DNA from: Symbiopectobacterium purcellii
GTDB taxonomy: Bacteria; Pseudomonadota; Gammaproteobacteria; Enterobacterales; Enterobacteriaceae
Direction of reading: 5' to 3'
Length of the DNA stretch: 64,000 bases
Assembly: GCF_019797845.1 (NCBI RefSeq)
Contig: NZ_CP081864.1
Coordinates: forward strand, 1,798,001 to 1,862,000
Shown: positions 46,842 to 55,965 of the stretch, piece by piece
Numbering within the stretch: the first letter of the stretch is position 1
Layout: every line of letters starts with the position of its first letter
The notes under the pieces: model-generated
The model's input: the letters and a program-made list of their open reading frames with translations, nothing else
What the model was told of the DNA's origin: nothing
The model's database searches: none
Translations under genes and position numbers: made by a program

Positions 46842-47318
46842 ATGCTGCCAAGCAAGAAGACACTGGTTGCTCAAGGCAATTATGCCCCTGTCGCTGTGAC
46901 AGTCGCGGGCATCGGTATTATTGCCACTTGTGTACTGAGCCTGGTGATGCTGCTGTGGGATCTGGGATTAAGCAGTTTTGGTGGCTGGATTGGCAGTAGT
47001 GCCGAGTCTTGGGATTCAACGCTGGTGCTATTGGCCGCATTGGTGATTCTCTGCTTTGAAGTGCGCTGCGGGGTGGCGGTGATGGCAGGGAAAAACTGGG
47101 GGCGTTGGGGCTACCTTATTGCTCAGGGGGCGATCTCTGGCTACATGTTGCTGGCCTCCTTTAGCGATTTTTTGCCTGATATTTTCCACTTTAGTGGAGA
47201 GACCAACTGGGACGTTCTGCACCAGTTCGCCACACAGCGTCTGCCCGACGTATTGGTGGTTTTTTTGCTTTTTGTACCTCATCGCAGCCGCCGCTATTTT
47301 CAACGTCGCGCCGCATAG
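46842..47318 (+). CDS. ybjO: YbjO inner-membrane protein (DUF2593)
   Basis: A 158-residue protein with four hydrophobic segments, E. coli YbjO 162. 'PVAVTVAGIGIIATCVLSLVMLLWDLGLSSFG' and 'VAVMAGKNWGRWGYLIAQ' are conserved features. Function unknown. It sits after potI as in E. coli, with its own ribosome site (AAAGGAAA). Confidence 0.88.
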   Translation: MLPSKKTLVAQGNYAPVAVTVAGIGIIATCVLSLVMLLWDLGLSSFGGWIGSSAESWDSTLVLLAALVILCFEVRCGVAVMAGKNWGRWGYLIAQGAISGYMLLASFSDFLPDIFHFSGETNWDVLHQFATQRLPDVLVVFLLFVPHRSRRYFQRRAA

Positions 47319-47392
47319 TTCTGTGGCACTATAAGACATCGTGCCTGACGGTGCTATAATGCCGCCCCGACTTTATTGACTCCTCTTCTCCT

Positions 47393-48520
47393 ATGCAGTG
47401 TGCACGATATACCGAAGGCAGTTGCCGCTCCTGCCAGTGGCTGGAAAAACCTTATACGCAGCAGCTTTCTGACAAGCAGCAACAATTGGCTGAACTGCTA
47501 GACCAACAGACGGTGGGCACCTGGCTGCCCGTGGTTCCCTCGCCGCAGCAGGCCTTTCGCAACAAGGCCAAAATGGTGGTGAGCGGTAGCGTTGAACGCC
47601 CGGTGTTCGGTATCCTGCGTCAAGACGGCAGCGCGGTCGATTTGTGTGACTGTTCACTCTATCCGGCATCGTTCGCGCCGGTGTTTTCTGTGCTCAAGAC
47701 CTTCATTGCGCGCGCCGGGCTGACGCCCTACCAGGTGGCCCGGCGACGTGGTGAATTAAAATATCTGCTGCTGACGGAAAGTCGCCTGCGCGGTGAGTTT
47801 ATGCTGCGCTTCGTGTTGCGCTCAAAAACCAAACTGGTGCAGTTACAACAAGCGCTTCCCTGGTTACAGCAGCAGTTACCGCAGTTGGCGGTGATTTCAG
47901 CCAATATCCAGCCGGTTCATCAGGCGATTCTGGAAGGGGAAGAGGAGATTGCGCTGACGGAAAACCAAATGCTGGAAGAGGCATTCAATCAGGTGCCCCT
48001 TTTCCTACGTCCGCGCGGTTTCTTTCAAACCAACCCGCACGTCGCTGCGACACTCTACGCCACGGCGCGTGACTGGGTTGCTGCGTTGCCGGTGACCAGC
48101 ATGTGGGATCTGTTTTGCGGCGTCTGTGGTTTTGGGTTGCACTGTGCCACGCCAGACATGCCCCTGACCGGGATTGAAATCAGCGCCGAGGCTATCGCCT
48201 GTGCGCAGCGTTCCGCCACACAGCTCGGGCTGACGCAGGTGACATTTCAGGCGCTGGACTCCACACAATTTGCCACTGGCAAAGCCAGTGCGCCGGATCT
48301 GGTGCTGGTGAATCCGCCCCGACGCGGCATTGGGCGAGAACTGTGTGCCTATCTGAGCCAGATGGCCCCGGCGTATATCCTCTACTCAAGCTGTAATGCG
48401 CAGACCATGGCGAGTGATATCAGCCTGTTGCCGGGATACCAGATTGTCCAGGTGCAGCTGTTCGATATGTTCCCGCATACTGCGCACTATGAGGTGTTGA
48501 CGCTGTTGCGGCGTGAGTAA
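47393..48520 (+). CDS. rlmC: 23S rRNA (uracil-747) methyltransferase
   Basis: Adds a methyl group to U747 of 23S rRNA (also known as RumB). 375 residues, as in E. coli. The 4Fe-4S cysteines are seen in '[14 protein letters not shown]' and 'DLCDC'; the catalytic part '[12 protein letters not shown]' and 'YSSCNAQTM' with the nucleophile Cys is present. The SAM-binding motif I reads '[14 protein letters not shown]'; from memory E. coli has 'DLFCGVGGFGLHCA', so an invariant Gly is replaced by Cys (GGT to TGT). This would be expected to harm SAM binding. Confidence 0.93.
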   Translation: MQCARYTEGSCRSCQWLEKPYTQQLSDKQQQLAELLDQQTVGTWLPVVPSPQQAFRNKAKMVVSGSVERPVFGILRQDGSAVDLCDCSLYPASFAPVFSVLKTFIARAGLTPYQVARRRGELKYLLLTESRLRGEFMLRFVLRSKTKLVQLQQALPWLQQQLPQLAVISANIQPVHQAILEGEEEIALTENQMLEEAFNQVPLFLRPRGFFQTNPHVAATLYATARDWVAALPVTSMWDLFCGVCGFGLHCATPDMPLTGIEISAEAIACAQRSATQLGLTQVTFQALDSTQFATGKASAPDLVLVNPPRRGIGRELCAYLSQMAPAYILYSSCNAQTMASDISLLPGYQIVQVQLFDMFPHTAHYEVLTLLRRE

Positions 48521-48540
48521 CTCTGGGGGGATTCGGGCAA

Positions 48541-48567
48541 AAAAAAAGCGCCCGAGGGCGCTTTTTG
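48541..48567. terminator. Bidirectional terminator between rlmC and artJ
   Basis: AGCGCC-CGAG-GGCGCT with an A-run on the left (48539-48547) and a T-run on the right (48562-48566), so it serves both convergent genes. It lies about 20 bases from the rlmC stop and 14 from the artJ stop. Confidence 0.9.
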
Positions 48568-48580
48568 ACCAGACGCTGAC

Positions 48581-49312
48581 TTACTGCGGGAAACATTTGT
48601 CGTTAATGGCCTTATAGGTGCCATCTGCTTTGATGGCTTCCAGCGCGCCGTTCAATTTTGCCAGCAGGGCTTTGTCATCAGGGCGAACGGCGATACCGAG
48701 ACCGGTACCGAAATATTCCGCGTCAGTCACGTGTTCGCCAACGGTTGCCAGCTCCGGATTGTTCTTGATCCATTCATTGACCACCGCCGTATCACCGAAA
48801 ACGCCGTCGATGCGTCCGTTTTTCAAATCCAGCACCGCATTTTGATAGCTGTCGTAGGACACGGTCTGCACTTCCGGGTGCTTGTCATTCATAAATTTCT
48901 GGTGTGTGGTACCGTTTTCCATCCCGATGCGCTTGCCCTTCATGGCGGCAAAATCACTGAATTTGCCTTTCTGCGCGATAACCACGGCCGAGTTGGCATA
49001 ATAGGGTTGGGTAAACGCCACTTGCTTGCTGCGTTCTGGCGTGATGTCCATTTCGGAGATCACGGCATCGTAACGACGGAATTTCAGCGCCGGGATCAGA
49101 CTGTCGAAAGCCTGGTTGGTGAAGGTGCAGTTAGCTTGCATCTGTTTGCACAGGGCTTTCGCCAGATCCATATCGAAGCCGACGATCTCGTTGTTGGCAT
49201 CGAGAGATTCAAACGGTGGATAGGTGGCGGAGGCGGCGAAACGGATAGTGTCTGCGGCGTTAGCGCCGAATGCCATACCTGCCAGTAACGTGGCGACCAC
49301 GAATTTTTTCAT
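48581..49312 (-). CDS. artJ: Arginine-binding periplasmic protein ArtJ
   Basis: L-arginine-specific binding protein of the Art ABC transporter. 243 residues from ATG 49312, signal peptide 'MKKFVVATLLAGMAFGANA'. 'AASATYPPFESLDANNEIVGFDMDLAKALCKQM' and 'GTTHQKF' are family features. Two changes stand out: 'DAVISEMDITPERSK', where ArtJ and ArtI normally read 'GMDITPER' (Gly to Glu), and the end 'NDKCFPQ', where 'KWFPQ' is usual (Trp to Cys). The neighbour ArtI in this window keeps 'GMDITPER' and 'KWFQQ'. Twin ARG boxes lie upstream. Transcribed alone, ending in the shared terminator. Confidence 0.93.
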   Translation of the reverse strand: MKKFVVATLLAGMAFGANAADTIRFAASATYPPFESLDANNEIVGFDMDLAKALCKQMQANCTFTNQAFDSLIPALKFRRYDAVISEMDITPERSKQVAFTQPYYANSAVVIAQKGKFSDFAAMKGKRIGMENGTTHQKFMNDKHPEVQTVSYDSYQNAVLDLKNGRIDGVFGDTAVVNEWIKNNPELATVGEHVTDAEYFGTGLGIAVRPDDKALLAKLNGALEAIKADGTYKAINDKCFPQ

Positions 49313-49385
49313 GTTGTGCTCCAATGATTTTTTTTAATTTTTCCTGCGGCATGCTTCCCGCTCAACGGCAATTACATTGCCATTA

Positions 49386-49424
49386 AGTGAATTGGTATGC
49401 AAATAAAATGATTAAAAATACATT
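49386..49424 (-). promoter_or_regulatory. Twin ARG boxes (ArgR operator) upstream of artJ
   Basis: Two 18-base ArgR-type palindromes separated by exactly three bases, the standard operator layout. Box one, 49407-49424 (minus strand AATGTATTTTTAATCATT), matches the consensus AATGAATAATTATTCATT at 14 of 18 positions. Box two, 49386-49403 (TTTGCATACCAATTCACT), matches at 11. The operator lies about 75-110 bases upstream of the artJ start, over the likely promoter. In E. coli artJ is repressed by ArgR with arginine. Confidence 0.75.
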
Positions 49425-49442
49425 TGAGTGATGATAAAACAG

Positions 49443-49477
49443 ACAAAAAAAACAGGCCGAAGCCTGCTTTTTATCGT
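49443..49477 (-). terminator. Terminator after artM (end of artPIQM operon)
   Basis: AGGC-CGAA-GCCT stem (extended CAGGC/GCCTG) with A-rich DNA on the left, which is a T-run for minus-strand transcripts, and CTTTTT on the right. Located 11-45 bases beyond the artM stop, between artM and the artJ promoter. Confidence 0.8.
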
Positions 49478-49487
49478 ACAAACTGGA

Positions 49488-50156
49488 TCAGTTACGGTGT
49501 TCAAACGCCAGTGCGCGTCGTTCGATAAGTCGCATCAGTAATGTCAGCAAGCCATTGACACACAAATAAATAATCCCTGCGGTGCCGAACACGGCCACAT
49601 CATAGGTACGGCCATACATCAGTTGACTATACCCCATCACCTCCATCAGCGTGATGGTGTAAGCCAGTGAGGTGCTTTTAAACACCAACATCACTTCGTT
49701 TGAATAGGACGACAGAGCACGTTTAAAGGCATAGGGCAGCAAAATACGCAACGTTTGTGCAGGCGACATACCCAGCGCCGCGCAGGATTGCCACTGCCCG
49801 GAAGGGATGGCGCGCAACGCACCGTAAAACAGTTGCGTAGTGTAGGCCGCGCTGTTCAATGCCAGCGCAATCATGGCGCACAGCCAGGGCTGGGAGAGTA
49901 AGTGCCACAACCACGGGATCTGCTGGATTGCCGGAAACTGGCCCGGACCATAGTAGATCAGGAATATTTGCACCAGCAGCGGTGTACCAGTAAACAGGGT
50001 GATGTACGCCCGAGACAGCAGGGACAACACCGGTGTTTTTAACGCCAGCACTGCCGTCAACACCAAAGAGATAACCAGTGCAGCAATCAGCGCCACCAGC
50101 GTAAGGCTCAGACTGGTGTGCAACCCTTTGAGCAATTCAGGTAAGTAGGCGAGCAT
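49488..50156 (-). CDS. artM: Arginine ABC transporter permease ArtM
   Basis: 222 residues, same as E. coli ArtM. Polytopic; 'RAIPSGQWQSCAALGMSPAQTLRILLPYAFKRALSSYSNEV' is the EAA-type loop contacting ArtP. Pairs with ArtQ in the membrane. Its start shares a base with the ArtQ stop, so it is coupled in the artPIQM operon. Confidence 0.94.
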   Translation of the reverse strand: MLAYLPELLKGLHTSLSLTLVALIAALVISLVLTAVLALKTPVLSLLSRAYITLFTGTPLLVQIFLIYYGPGQFPAIQQIPWLWHLLSQPWLCAMIALALNSAAYTTQLFYGALRAIPSGQWQSCAALGMSPAQTLRILLPYAFKRALSSYSNEVMLVFKSTSLAYTITLMEVMGYSQLMYGRTYDVAVFGTAGIIYLCVNGLLTLLMRLIERRALAFEHRN

Positions 50157-50872
50157 CAGGACGGCCTCCGTTCAAAGCGCGTAGTACGCAGTTCGATACG
50201 TTTGAGGACGTATTGACTCAACAAGGTAATTACCAGATAAATCGCTGCCGCAATCACATACCAGGTAAAAGGCTCCTGGGTGCGTGTGGCGATGCTCTTG
50301 GTTTGCAGCATCAGATCGTTCACGCTAATCAATGACACCAATGCGGTATCTTTCAGTAACACCAGCCATTGGTTGCCGAGGCCGGGCAGGGCATGACGCC
50401 ACATTTGCGGCATGATCAGGCGAAAGAAGATGGCTGCTTTACTCAAGCCCAAGGCTTGCCCTGATTCGCGCTGCCCTTGAGGAACCGCTTTCAGCGCGCC
50501 GCGCAGCGTTTGTGACGCATAGGCTGCATACAACAGCGCCAACGCAATCACACCGCACAGAAATGGGCTGACTTCAAACGTCTCAATGTTTAACCTGATG
50601 GTAAGCTCTGTACCACCAACACTCAGCGTAAAGCCATCCGCCAGGATCAGCAGCAACTGTGATGAACCAAAATAGATAAACAGCACCACCAGAATTTCCG
50701 GCAGACCGCGTAGCAGCGTCACTAGCGCTGTGCCACTCCAGGCAACGGGTTTCCAACGTGCCATTTCCCAGACGGCAAACAGCATCGCCAGAATCAAACC
50801 GAGTACCAGTGCACAAACGGCAAGGCCGACGGTCATGCCGGCGGCGCTTGCAAGAGGATGAAATTCAATCAT
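50156..50872 (-). CDS. artQ: Arginine ABC transporter permease ArtQ
   Basis: 238 residues, same as E. coli ArtQ. '[27 protein letters not shown]' opens the protein; the EAA loop is '[52 protein letters not shown]'. Nine bases after the artI stop. Confidence 0.94.
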   Translation of the reverse strand: MIEFHPLASAAGMTVGLAVCALVLGLILAMLFAVWEMARWKPVAWSGTALVTLLRGLPEILVVLFIYFGSSQLLLILADGFTLSVGGTELTIRLNIETFEVSPFLCGVIALALLYAAYASQTLRGALKAVPQGQRESGQALGLSKAAIFFRLIMPQMWRHALPGLGNQWLVLLKDTALVSLISVNDLMLQTKSIATRTQEPFTWYVIAAAIYLVITLLSQYVLKRIELRTTRFERRPS

Positions 50873-50881
50873 TGAGCGAGA

Positions 50882-51613
50882 TTACTGCTGAAACCATTTG
50901 TTGTAGATGGACTGATAAGTGCCATCCTGTTTGACTTTGTCCAGTGCATCATTGAAGCGTTTGACCAGCGCATCGTTACCCTGACGCACCGCAATGCCCA
51001 AACCGATACCAAAGTAGTTTTTATCCGTCACGCTAGTGCCTACGGTAGTCAACTGGTCGTTCTGTTTCAGCCACTCATTCACCACGGCGGTGTCACCGAA
51101 TACCGCGTCCAGACGGCCGCTTTTCAGATCCAAAATGGCATTCTGATAGCTGTCATAAGGCACTGTCGTCACATCTTTGTGTTGGTCCAGCAGGTATTTT
51201 TGGTGAGTAGTACCGTTCTGCACGCCGACGCGTTTACCTTTCAGGGCACTGATATCGGCCACTTTGCCTTTCTGTGCGATAAACAGCGCTGAGTTGTCGT
51301 AGTAAGGCTGGCTAAAGGTCACCTGTTGCTGGCGTTCCGGGGTAATATCCATCCCGGCCATAACGGCTTCATAACGACGGAATTTAAGCCCTGGGATCAA
51401 GCTGTCAAAGGCCTGGTTGCTGAATGTACAGGTCGCGTTCATCTCTTTGCACAGCGCGTTAGCAAGATCGACGTCAAACCCTTGGATCTTGTTATCATCG
51501 CCCACGAATTCGAACGGAGGGTAAGAGGCTTCAGTCGCGAAACGGATGGTTTCTGCGGCGCTGGCGGCAACGCTGGCGCTGGCGAGGAGTGCTGCAACGA
51601 GTAATTTTTTCAT
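50882..51613 (-). CDS. artI: Amino-acid-binding periplasmic protein ArtI
   Basis: 243 residues from ATG 51613, signal peptide 'MKKLLVAALLASASVAASA'. 'TEASYPPFEFVGDDNKIQGFDVDLANALCKEM', 'GMDITPERQQQVTFSQPYYDNSA' and 'GVQNGTTHQKY' are typical of ArtI/ArtJ. Encoded between ATPase and permeases, it is the second binding protein for the Art system; in E. coli its ligand is less certain than that of ArtJ. A further Met pair upstream (51637) overlaps artP and is unlikely to be used. Confidence 0.92.
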   Translation of the reverse strand: MKKLLVAALLASASVAASAAETIRFATEASYPPFEFVGDDNKIQGFDVDLANALCKEMNATCTFSNQAFDSLIPGLKFRRYEAVMAGMDITPERQQQVTFSQPYYDNSALFIAQKGKVADISALKGKRVGVQNGTTHQKYLLDQHKDVTTVPYDSYQNAILDLKSGRLDAVFGDTAVVNEWLKQNDQLTTVGTSVTDKNYFGIGLGIAVRQGNDALVKRFNDALDKVKQDGTYQSIYNKWFQQ

Positions 51614-51633
51614 TGTCATTTCCATCTTGTTCA

Positions 51634-52362
51634 TCAATGAGAAAGATAACTGGCGAATTCAGCGGTTTGCGGCGCGGTAAAGTGGCTCGCATCACCCTGT
51701 TCGACAATACGGCCATTTTCCATGTACACCACACGGCTGGCTGTTTTACGTGCAAAATCCACTTCGTGCGTGACGATAACCTGAGTGATGCCGGTTTGCG
51801 CCAGTTCCTGAATAATACCGACCACCTGTGCTGTGATTTCAGGATCGAGGGCAGCCGTAGGTTCATCGAACAGCAGTACCTGAGGTTCCATCATCAGTGC
51901 GCGGGCAATCGCTACGCGCTGCTGTTGCCCACCGGACAAATGCAGGGGGAAACGATCGGCAAAATCGCGCAGGCGTAAACGTGTTAACAGTTTGTCGGCA
52001 CGTACCAACGCCTCGTCTTTGCTCAACCCCAATACCCGACAAGGTGCTTCGGTAAGGTTTTGTGTGACAGTCAGGTGTGGCCAGAGATTGTATTGCTGAA
52101 ACACCATGCCGACATTGCGGCGCAGCTCGCGAATGGCTCCGTCACTCGGCGGTTGCGCAAACGTAAACTGGTTGCCTGAGATGGCAAGCGTGCCTGAACG
52201 CGGCATTTCCAGCAAGTTCAATACGCGCAGCAGCGAGCTTTTCCCCGCGCCGCTGGGACCCAATAACACCAGCGTTTCGCCAGCTGGACAATCAAGGGTG
52301 ACATCGAATAGCGCCTGATGCGCGCCATAGAAACAGTTAATGCTGTTTAGTTGAATACTCAT
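51634..52362 (-). CDS. artP: Arginine ABC transporter ATPase ArtP
   Basis: 242 residues, same as E. coli ArtP, from ATG 52362 ('[23 protein letters not shown]'). Walker A 'GPSGAGKSS', signature 'LSGGQQQR', Walker B 'VLLFDEP', D-loop 'AALDPEITA', switch 'VTHE'. First gene of artPIQM. An ARG-box-like sequence lies just upstream. Confidence 0.94.
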   Translation of the reverse strand: MSIQLNSINCFYGAHQALFDVTLDCPAGETLVLLGPSGAGKSSLLRVLNLLEMPRSGTLAISGNQFTFAQPPSDGAIRELRRNVGMVFQQYNLWPHLTVTQNLTEAPCRVLGLSKDEALVRADKLLTRLRLRDFADRFPLHLSGGQQQRVAIARALMMEPQVLLFDEPTAALDPEITAQVVGIIQELAQTGITQVIVTHEVDFARKTASRVVYMENGRIVEQGDASHFTAPQTAEFASYLSH

Positions 52363-52370
52363 GCGCAAGA

Positions 52371-52388
52371 ATTGAATATACATTGATG
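52371..52388 (-). promoter_or_regulatory. Possible single ARG box before artP
   Basis: The plus strand ATTGAATATACATTGATG matches the ArgR consensus at 12 of 18 positions and lies 9-26 bases before the artP start. No good second box at three-base spacing was found, so it is weaker than the artJ operator. The remaining gap 52389-52755 holds the divergent upstream regions of artP and the deacetylase gene; nothing else was recognised. Confidence 0.4.
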
Positions 52389-52755
52389 CCGCGAATGTTA
52401 ACGTCGGCAGGATACTTATGCAATCGCCGTGGGTTAAAATTTGCTGATTAGCGGACTAATGGATAAATAATAGCACAAAATATCGGTTAAGCGGCGGGGT
52501 GGCTGTAATTGTCGGGACCGAAGGATAACAGACAGCAAATCTACCCGTAGCGGCGACTATCATGCTGCGGTTTAGCGCCGATAGCATCAAAAATCACAGG
52601 TTATGAATGCGTTGTAGTGATGAATTGTTGAAGTTGTTTGTGGCAGGATTAATAGTTTTTATATTTTTGGTTATGACGTTGGCGCTTCGAGAGTGGCAGC
52701 AAGCTGCGCCTGTGAACAAGCGCATACAGAAAAGAGCGTAAAAGAGCGTAATAGA

Positions 52756-53568
52756 ATGAATGCCAGTGCAATTCCTATCCTGATGTATCACCACGTAGGC
52801 CCTAAACCTGGGTTGGTGACACTGTCGCCTGACACCTTTATTGAACAGATGACCTGGCTGGCGCGTGCCGGGTGGAAAACCGTGACCGCGGCGGAATTGG
52901 AAGGATTTTACCGTGGAGAGCCTTTGCCACGTAAAAGTGTGATGATCACCTTTGACGACGGTTATTTAGACAATTGGGTTTATGCGTTTCCGGTGCTAAA
53001 ACGTCTTGGGCTGCAGGCGCATATTTTTCTGATTACCGGCCAGATTGGCGATGGACCCGTACGCGAACTTACGGAGATTTCTTTCTCTCACAAAGCCTGT
53101 GAGGAAAAAGTCGCTACAGGCCATGCCGACGATGTCATGCTGCGCTGGTCTGAAATTGAAGAGATGCAAGCCAGTGGGGTCGTCGAGTTTCACGCGCATA
53201 CCCATACGCATCAGCGCTGGGACTGGCAAATCACCGATCCTGCCGAGCGCCATCGCGCATTGGAAACCGATCTGCGCCTGTGTCGTGAAACGCTGCTTGC
53301 GCGACTGGGGTCGTGCAGCCGCCATTTTTGCTGGCCTATGGGTTTTTATAACCACGATTACGCAGCCATTGCTCAAGCGCAAGGGTTTGACTATCTCTAT
53401 ACCACAGAGCGCCGCATGAACATGCCGCAGCATCTCACCTGGCGTTTGGGACGAATCAGTACCAAAGAGCGAGAAGACACCTCCTGGCTTAAGTGGCGAC
53501 TGTTTATGTATACCACACCGGTTATTTCTTCATTATTTGCTTTACATAAAGGTCAGCGTTATACCTGA
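52756..53568 (+). CDS. Polysaccharide deacetylase (NodB-homology, CE4)
   Basis: A 270-residue protein from ATG 52756 ('MNASAIPILMYHHVGP'). The CE4 catalytic motifs are visible: 'VMITFDDGYLDNW' (first motif with the base Asp and metal Asp) and 'VEFHAHTHTHQ' (metal His pair), then 'FCWPMGFYNHDY', which stands for the third motif. No signal peptide, so it acts on an intracellular or lipid-linked glycan. The next gene is a glycosyltransferase, suggesting the pair modifies one surface glycan. E. coli has no such pair at this place. Confidence 0.85.
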   Translation: MNASAIPILMYHHVGPKPGLVTLSPDTFIEQMTWLARAGWKTVTAAELEGFYRGEPLPRKSVMITFDDGYLDNWVYAFPVLKRLGLQAHIFLITGQIGDGPVRELTEISFSHKACEEKVATGHADDVMLRWSEIEEMQASGVVEFHAHTHTHQRWDWQITDPAERHRALETDLRLCRETLLARLGSCSRHFCWPMGFYNHDYAAIAQAQGFDYLYTTERRMNMPQHLTWRLGRISTKEREDTSWLKWRLFMYTTPVISSLFALHKGQRYT

Positions 53569-53769
53569 GATGCTTTTGATGGAATCACAACGTGCCCAGA
53601 ATAATGTTCCTGGGCATTTTATGTATTTATTTACCGAAAATACGCTTCTGTATAAAAAGTATTTACCATCCGTTTAGTTTCGCTCTCATAAAATTACGCC
53701 AGACATTATACGCACCGTGCATATCCTCGTTTGAGGGTAAGGTGTTGCTTGTTTTTATTAGGTTTATTT

Positions 53770-54888
53770 ATGAGAAAACGCATTCTCTACACGGAATCCT
53801 CTAAGCATGTAGGCGGGCAGGAATTGCAGGCGATGATGCAATTACATGCCTTGCAACATTTAGGCTTTGAGGTGCTATTGGCATGTCGTCCGGAAAGTGA
53901 AGTTGCCACACTTGCCGCTGAAAAACATATTCCAATATACCCGATTACATTTAGAAATAGTTATCATTTTCCCTCGCTGTGGCGTTTCAGACAGCTTATT
54001 AATGAATATCATCCCTTATTTGTCGTCAGCCACAGTGGGCATGATGCAAATATTGCAGAGCTGGCAACCAAGTTGGCCTGGAGCAAACCAACGCTCGTGC
54101 GGCAAAAAACTTATTTGACCAGCAGGATTAAACCGTTTAGCACCAATTATCTGGCGGATCAGGTGGTGGTGCCCAGCAGTGGCATGAAGCGCGCGATGGT
54201 GGCGGGTGGCTGTCGAGATGAAAAAATTGAGGTGGTCGCACCCGGGTTTGACTTTGCTACCTTACATGCCCAAAGCGAACGACCCTTGCCTGTATCTGTG
54301 CAATGTTGGTTGGAGGCCAGTACGTCGCCAGTTATTGTTCAGGTTGGTATGCTGCGCGGTGAAAAAGGGCATGATACTGCGCTGGCCGCGTTGGCTGCGC
54401 TCAAGCAGTCAGGTCATGCGTTTCGTTACCTGATCGTCGGTGATGGCCCGGAATACAAGGTTATCAACACGATGATCGCGCGCTATGGCTTGCAAGATAA
54501 CGTAATGATGGCGGGTAAGCTGTTTCCGGCAGCGGCCGTCTACCGGCATGCAGATCTGGTGTTGATGCCTTCACGTAATGAGTCATTTGGGATGGCGCTG
54601 GTTGAGGCGATGTATTTTGGCGTCCCGGTGATGGCGAGCGACGTGGGAGGCATCCCGGATGTTATCCGCCATCAGGAAAACGGCGTATTGTTGCCGTGCG
54701 ATGATGTTGCGGCCTGGCAGAACGCGATTGCTGATTTCCTTGTACATCCTGAATCTTACCGGCAGAGGGCCAGCCACGCCTGCGATGACGTGGTGTTGCG
54801 CTACTCTATCGATGCCTGCGTCAAAAAAATTATCGCATTGGCCTATAAGGAGCCCACACCCACGGTTGCGGGTGTGGCTACACCTTAG
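53770..54888 (+). CDS. Glycosyltransferase family 4
   Basis: A 372-residue protein from ATG 53770 ('MRKRILYTESSKHVGGQELQAMMQLHAL'). N-terminal acceptor domain with 'GGQELQ', C-terminal GT-B domain with 'VIVQVGMLRGEKGHDTALAALAAL' and the EX7E motif in 'PSRNESFGMALVEAMYFGVPVMASDVGGIPDVI'. Acts at the cytoplasmic face of the inner membrane on a lipopolysaccharide- or exopolysaccharide-type acceptor. It follows the deacetylase by 200 bases in the same direction and converges on hcr with one base between the stops. Confidence 0.87.
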   Translation: MRKRILYTESSKHVGGQELQAMMQLHALQHLGFEVLLACRPESEVATLAAEKHIPIYPITFRNSYHFPSLWRFRQLINEYHPLFVVSHSGHDANIAELATKLAWSKPTLVRQKTYLTSRIKPFSTNYLADQVVVPSSGMKRAMVAGGCRDEKIEVVAPGFDFATLHAQSERPLPVSVQCWLEASTSPVIVQVGMLRGEKGHDTALAALAALKQSGHAFRYLIVGDGPEYKVINTMIARYGLQDNVMMAGKLFPAAAVYRHADLVLMPSRNESFGMALVEAMYFGVPVMASDVGGIPDVIRHQENGVLLPCDDVAAWQNAIADFLVHPESYRQRASHACDDVVLRYSIDACVKKIIALAYKEPTPTVAGVATP

Positions 54889-54889
54889 G

Positions 54890-55906
54890 TTACGCCAGTA
54901 CCGTATCGCCGTGCAGTTGGCAATTGCACGCCAGCACATAGCCTTGAGCAATCTCGTCCGCTGTCAGTGTCATGGTGCTACTGGTAGTGTAATCACCGGA
55001 AAGCACTTTGGTTTTGCAACTGCCGCATACACCGGCACGGCAGGCGGCATTAACCGGTATTTTATGGCTTTCCAGCGCGGCTAACAGGCTGATGCCCACT
55101 GGAACTCGCAGCGTATTGAGCGGCTGACGGATGGTCAACGTCAACTGCTCGCCGTCTTCTTCCAGTGATTCAGCGCCAATCTGGAACTGCTCTTTGTAAA
55201 AACGCGTTGCGGGGACACCTGCGTCAGCGACCAATGCGGCAACGTGCTGCATATAAGGGGCCGGACCGCAGGTCATCACAATGCGCTGTGCCAGATCCGG
55301 CACCGCCTGTTTCAGTAGCTCAGGGGTTAACCTTCCGGCGAGAAAACTGGGCTCGGCGTCAAACTCGGCGACCAACGTCAGCGTTAACTGTGATGGATAG
55401 TGCTCTGCAAGGTGCTGCCACTCTGCGGCGAAAATCACCTGCTGTGGGTTACGAACATTAAAGATCACCTGCAAATAAGTGTCAGGACGCTGTGCCAGTA
55501 ACCAGCGGCTCATCGACATGATGGGCGTAACGCCACAGCCTGCGGCCAGCATCAGATAACGTTCCTGTTCGCCATGACCCGCATCGACGCAGGTGAATTC
55601 GCCCTGCGCATCGGAAAGCCACAGGTAGTCACCGGGTTTGACCTGCTGCGTCAGCCAGCCTGAGCCTGTGCCCTGTTCTAACCGCCGCACCGTCAGCGTG
55701 ATGAACGGGCTTAAGCCTGGCGTTGAGGAGAGGGTATAGGCGCGCAGGGTGTCGGGGTCGTTGGCAATGCACACCAGCGCATACTGCCCCGGACGATAGG
55801 GGTAGAAATCGTGATTAATCAGCGAAAGTGTCCAGACGTCAGGGGTTTCCTGATGAATGGAGTGAACTTGCATGCGGTTCGGGCATGCGGCGGTTGGTTG
55901 TGTCAT
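54890..55906 (-). CDS. hcr: NADH oxidoreductase for Hcp
   Basis: A 338-residue reductase (E. coli Hcr 322) that passes electrons from NADH to Hcp. N-terminal FAD domain with 'YRPGQYALV' and 'LRAYTLSSTPG', NAD-binding 'LMLAAGCGVTPIMSM' and 'IVMTCGPAPYMQHV', and a C-terminal plant-type ferredoxin with 'CRAGVCGSCKTKV' and 'LACNC' cysteines, complete. Directly downstream of hcp in the same direction. Confidence 0.93.
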   Translation of the reverse strand: MTQPTAACPNRMQVHSIHQETPDVWTLSLINHDFYPYRPGQYALVCIANDPDTLRAYTLSSTPGLSPFITLTVRRLEQGTGSGWLTQQVKPGDYLWLSDAQGEFTCVDAGHGEQERYLMLAAGCGVTPIMSMSRWLLAQRPDTYLQVIFNVRNPQQVIFAAEWQHLAEHYPSQLTLTLVAEFDAEPSFLAGRLTPELLKQAVPDLAQRIVMTCGPAPYMQHVAALVADAGVPATRFYKEQFQIGAESLEEDGEQLTLTIRQPLNTLRVPVGISLLAALESHKIPVNAACRAGVCGSCKTKVLSGDYTTSSTMTLTADEIAQGYVLACNCQLHGDTVLA

Positions 55907-55965
55907 GTGTGCTCTCCAAACAGCACAAGCGACGCGTTGCCGCGCCGCTTGTTATCCTATTGCTC

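Noticed and set aside
48731..49288. Plus-strand open frame of 185 codons
   Set aside because: Antisense shadow of artJ; no ribosome site or recognisable motif.
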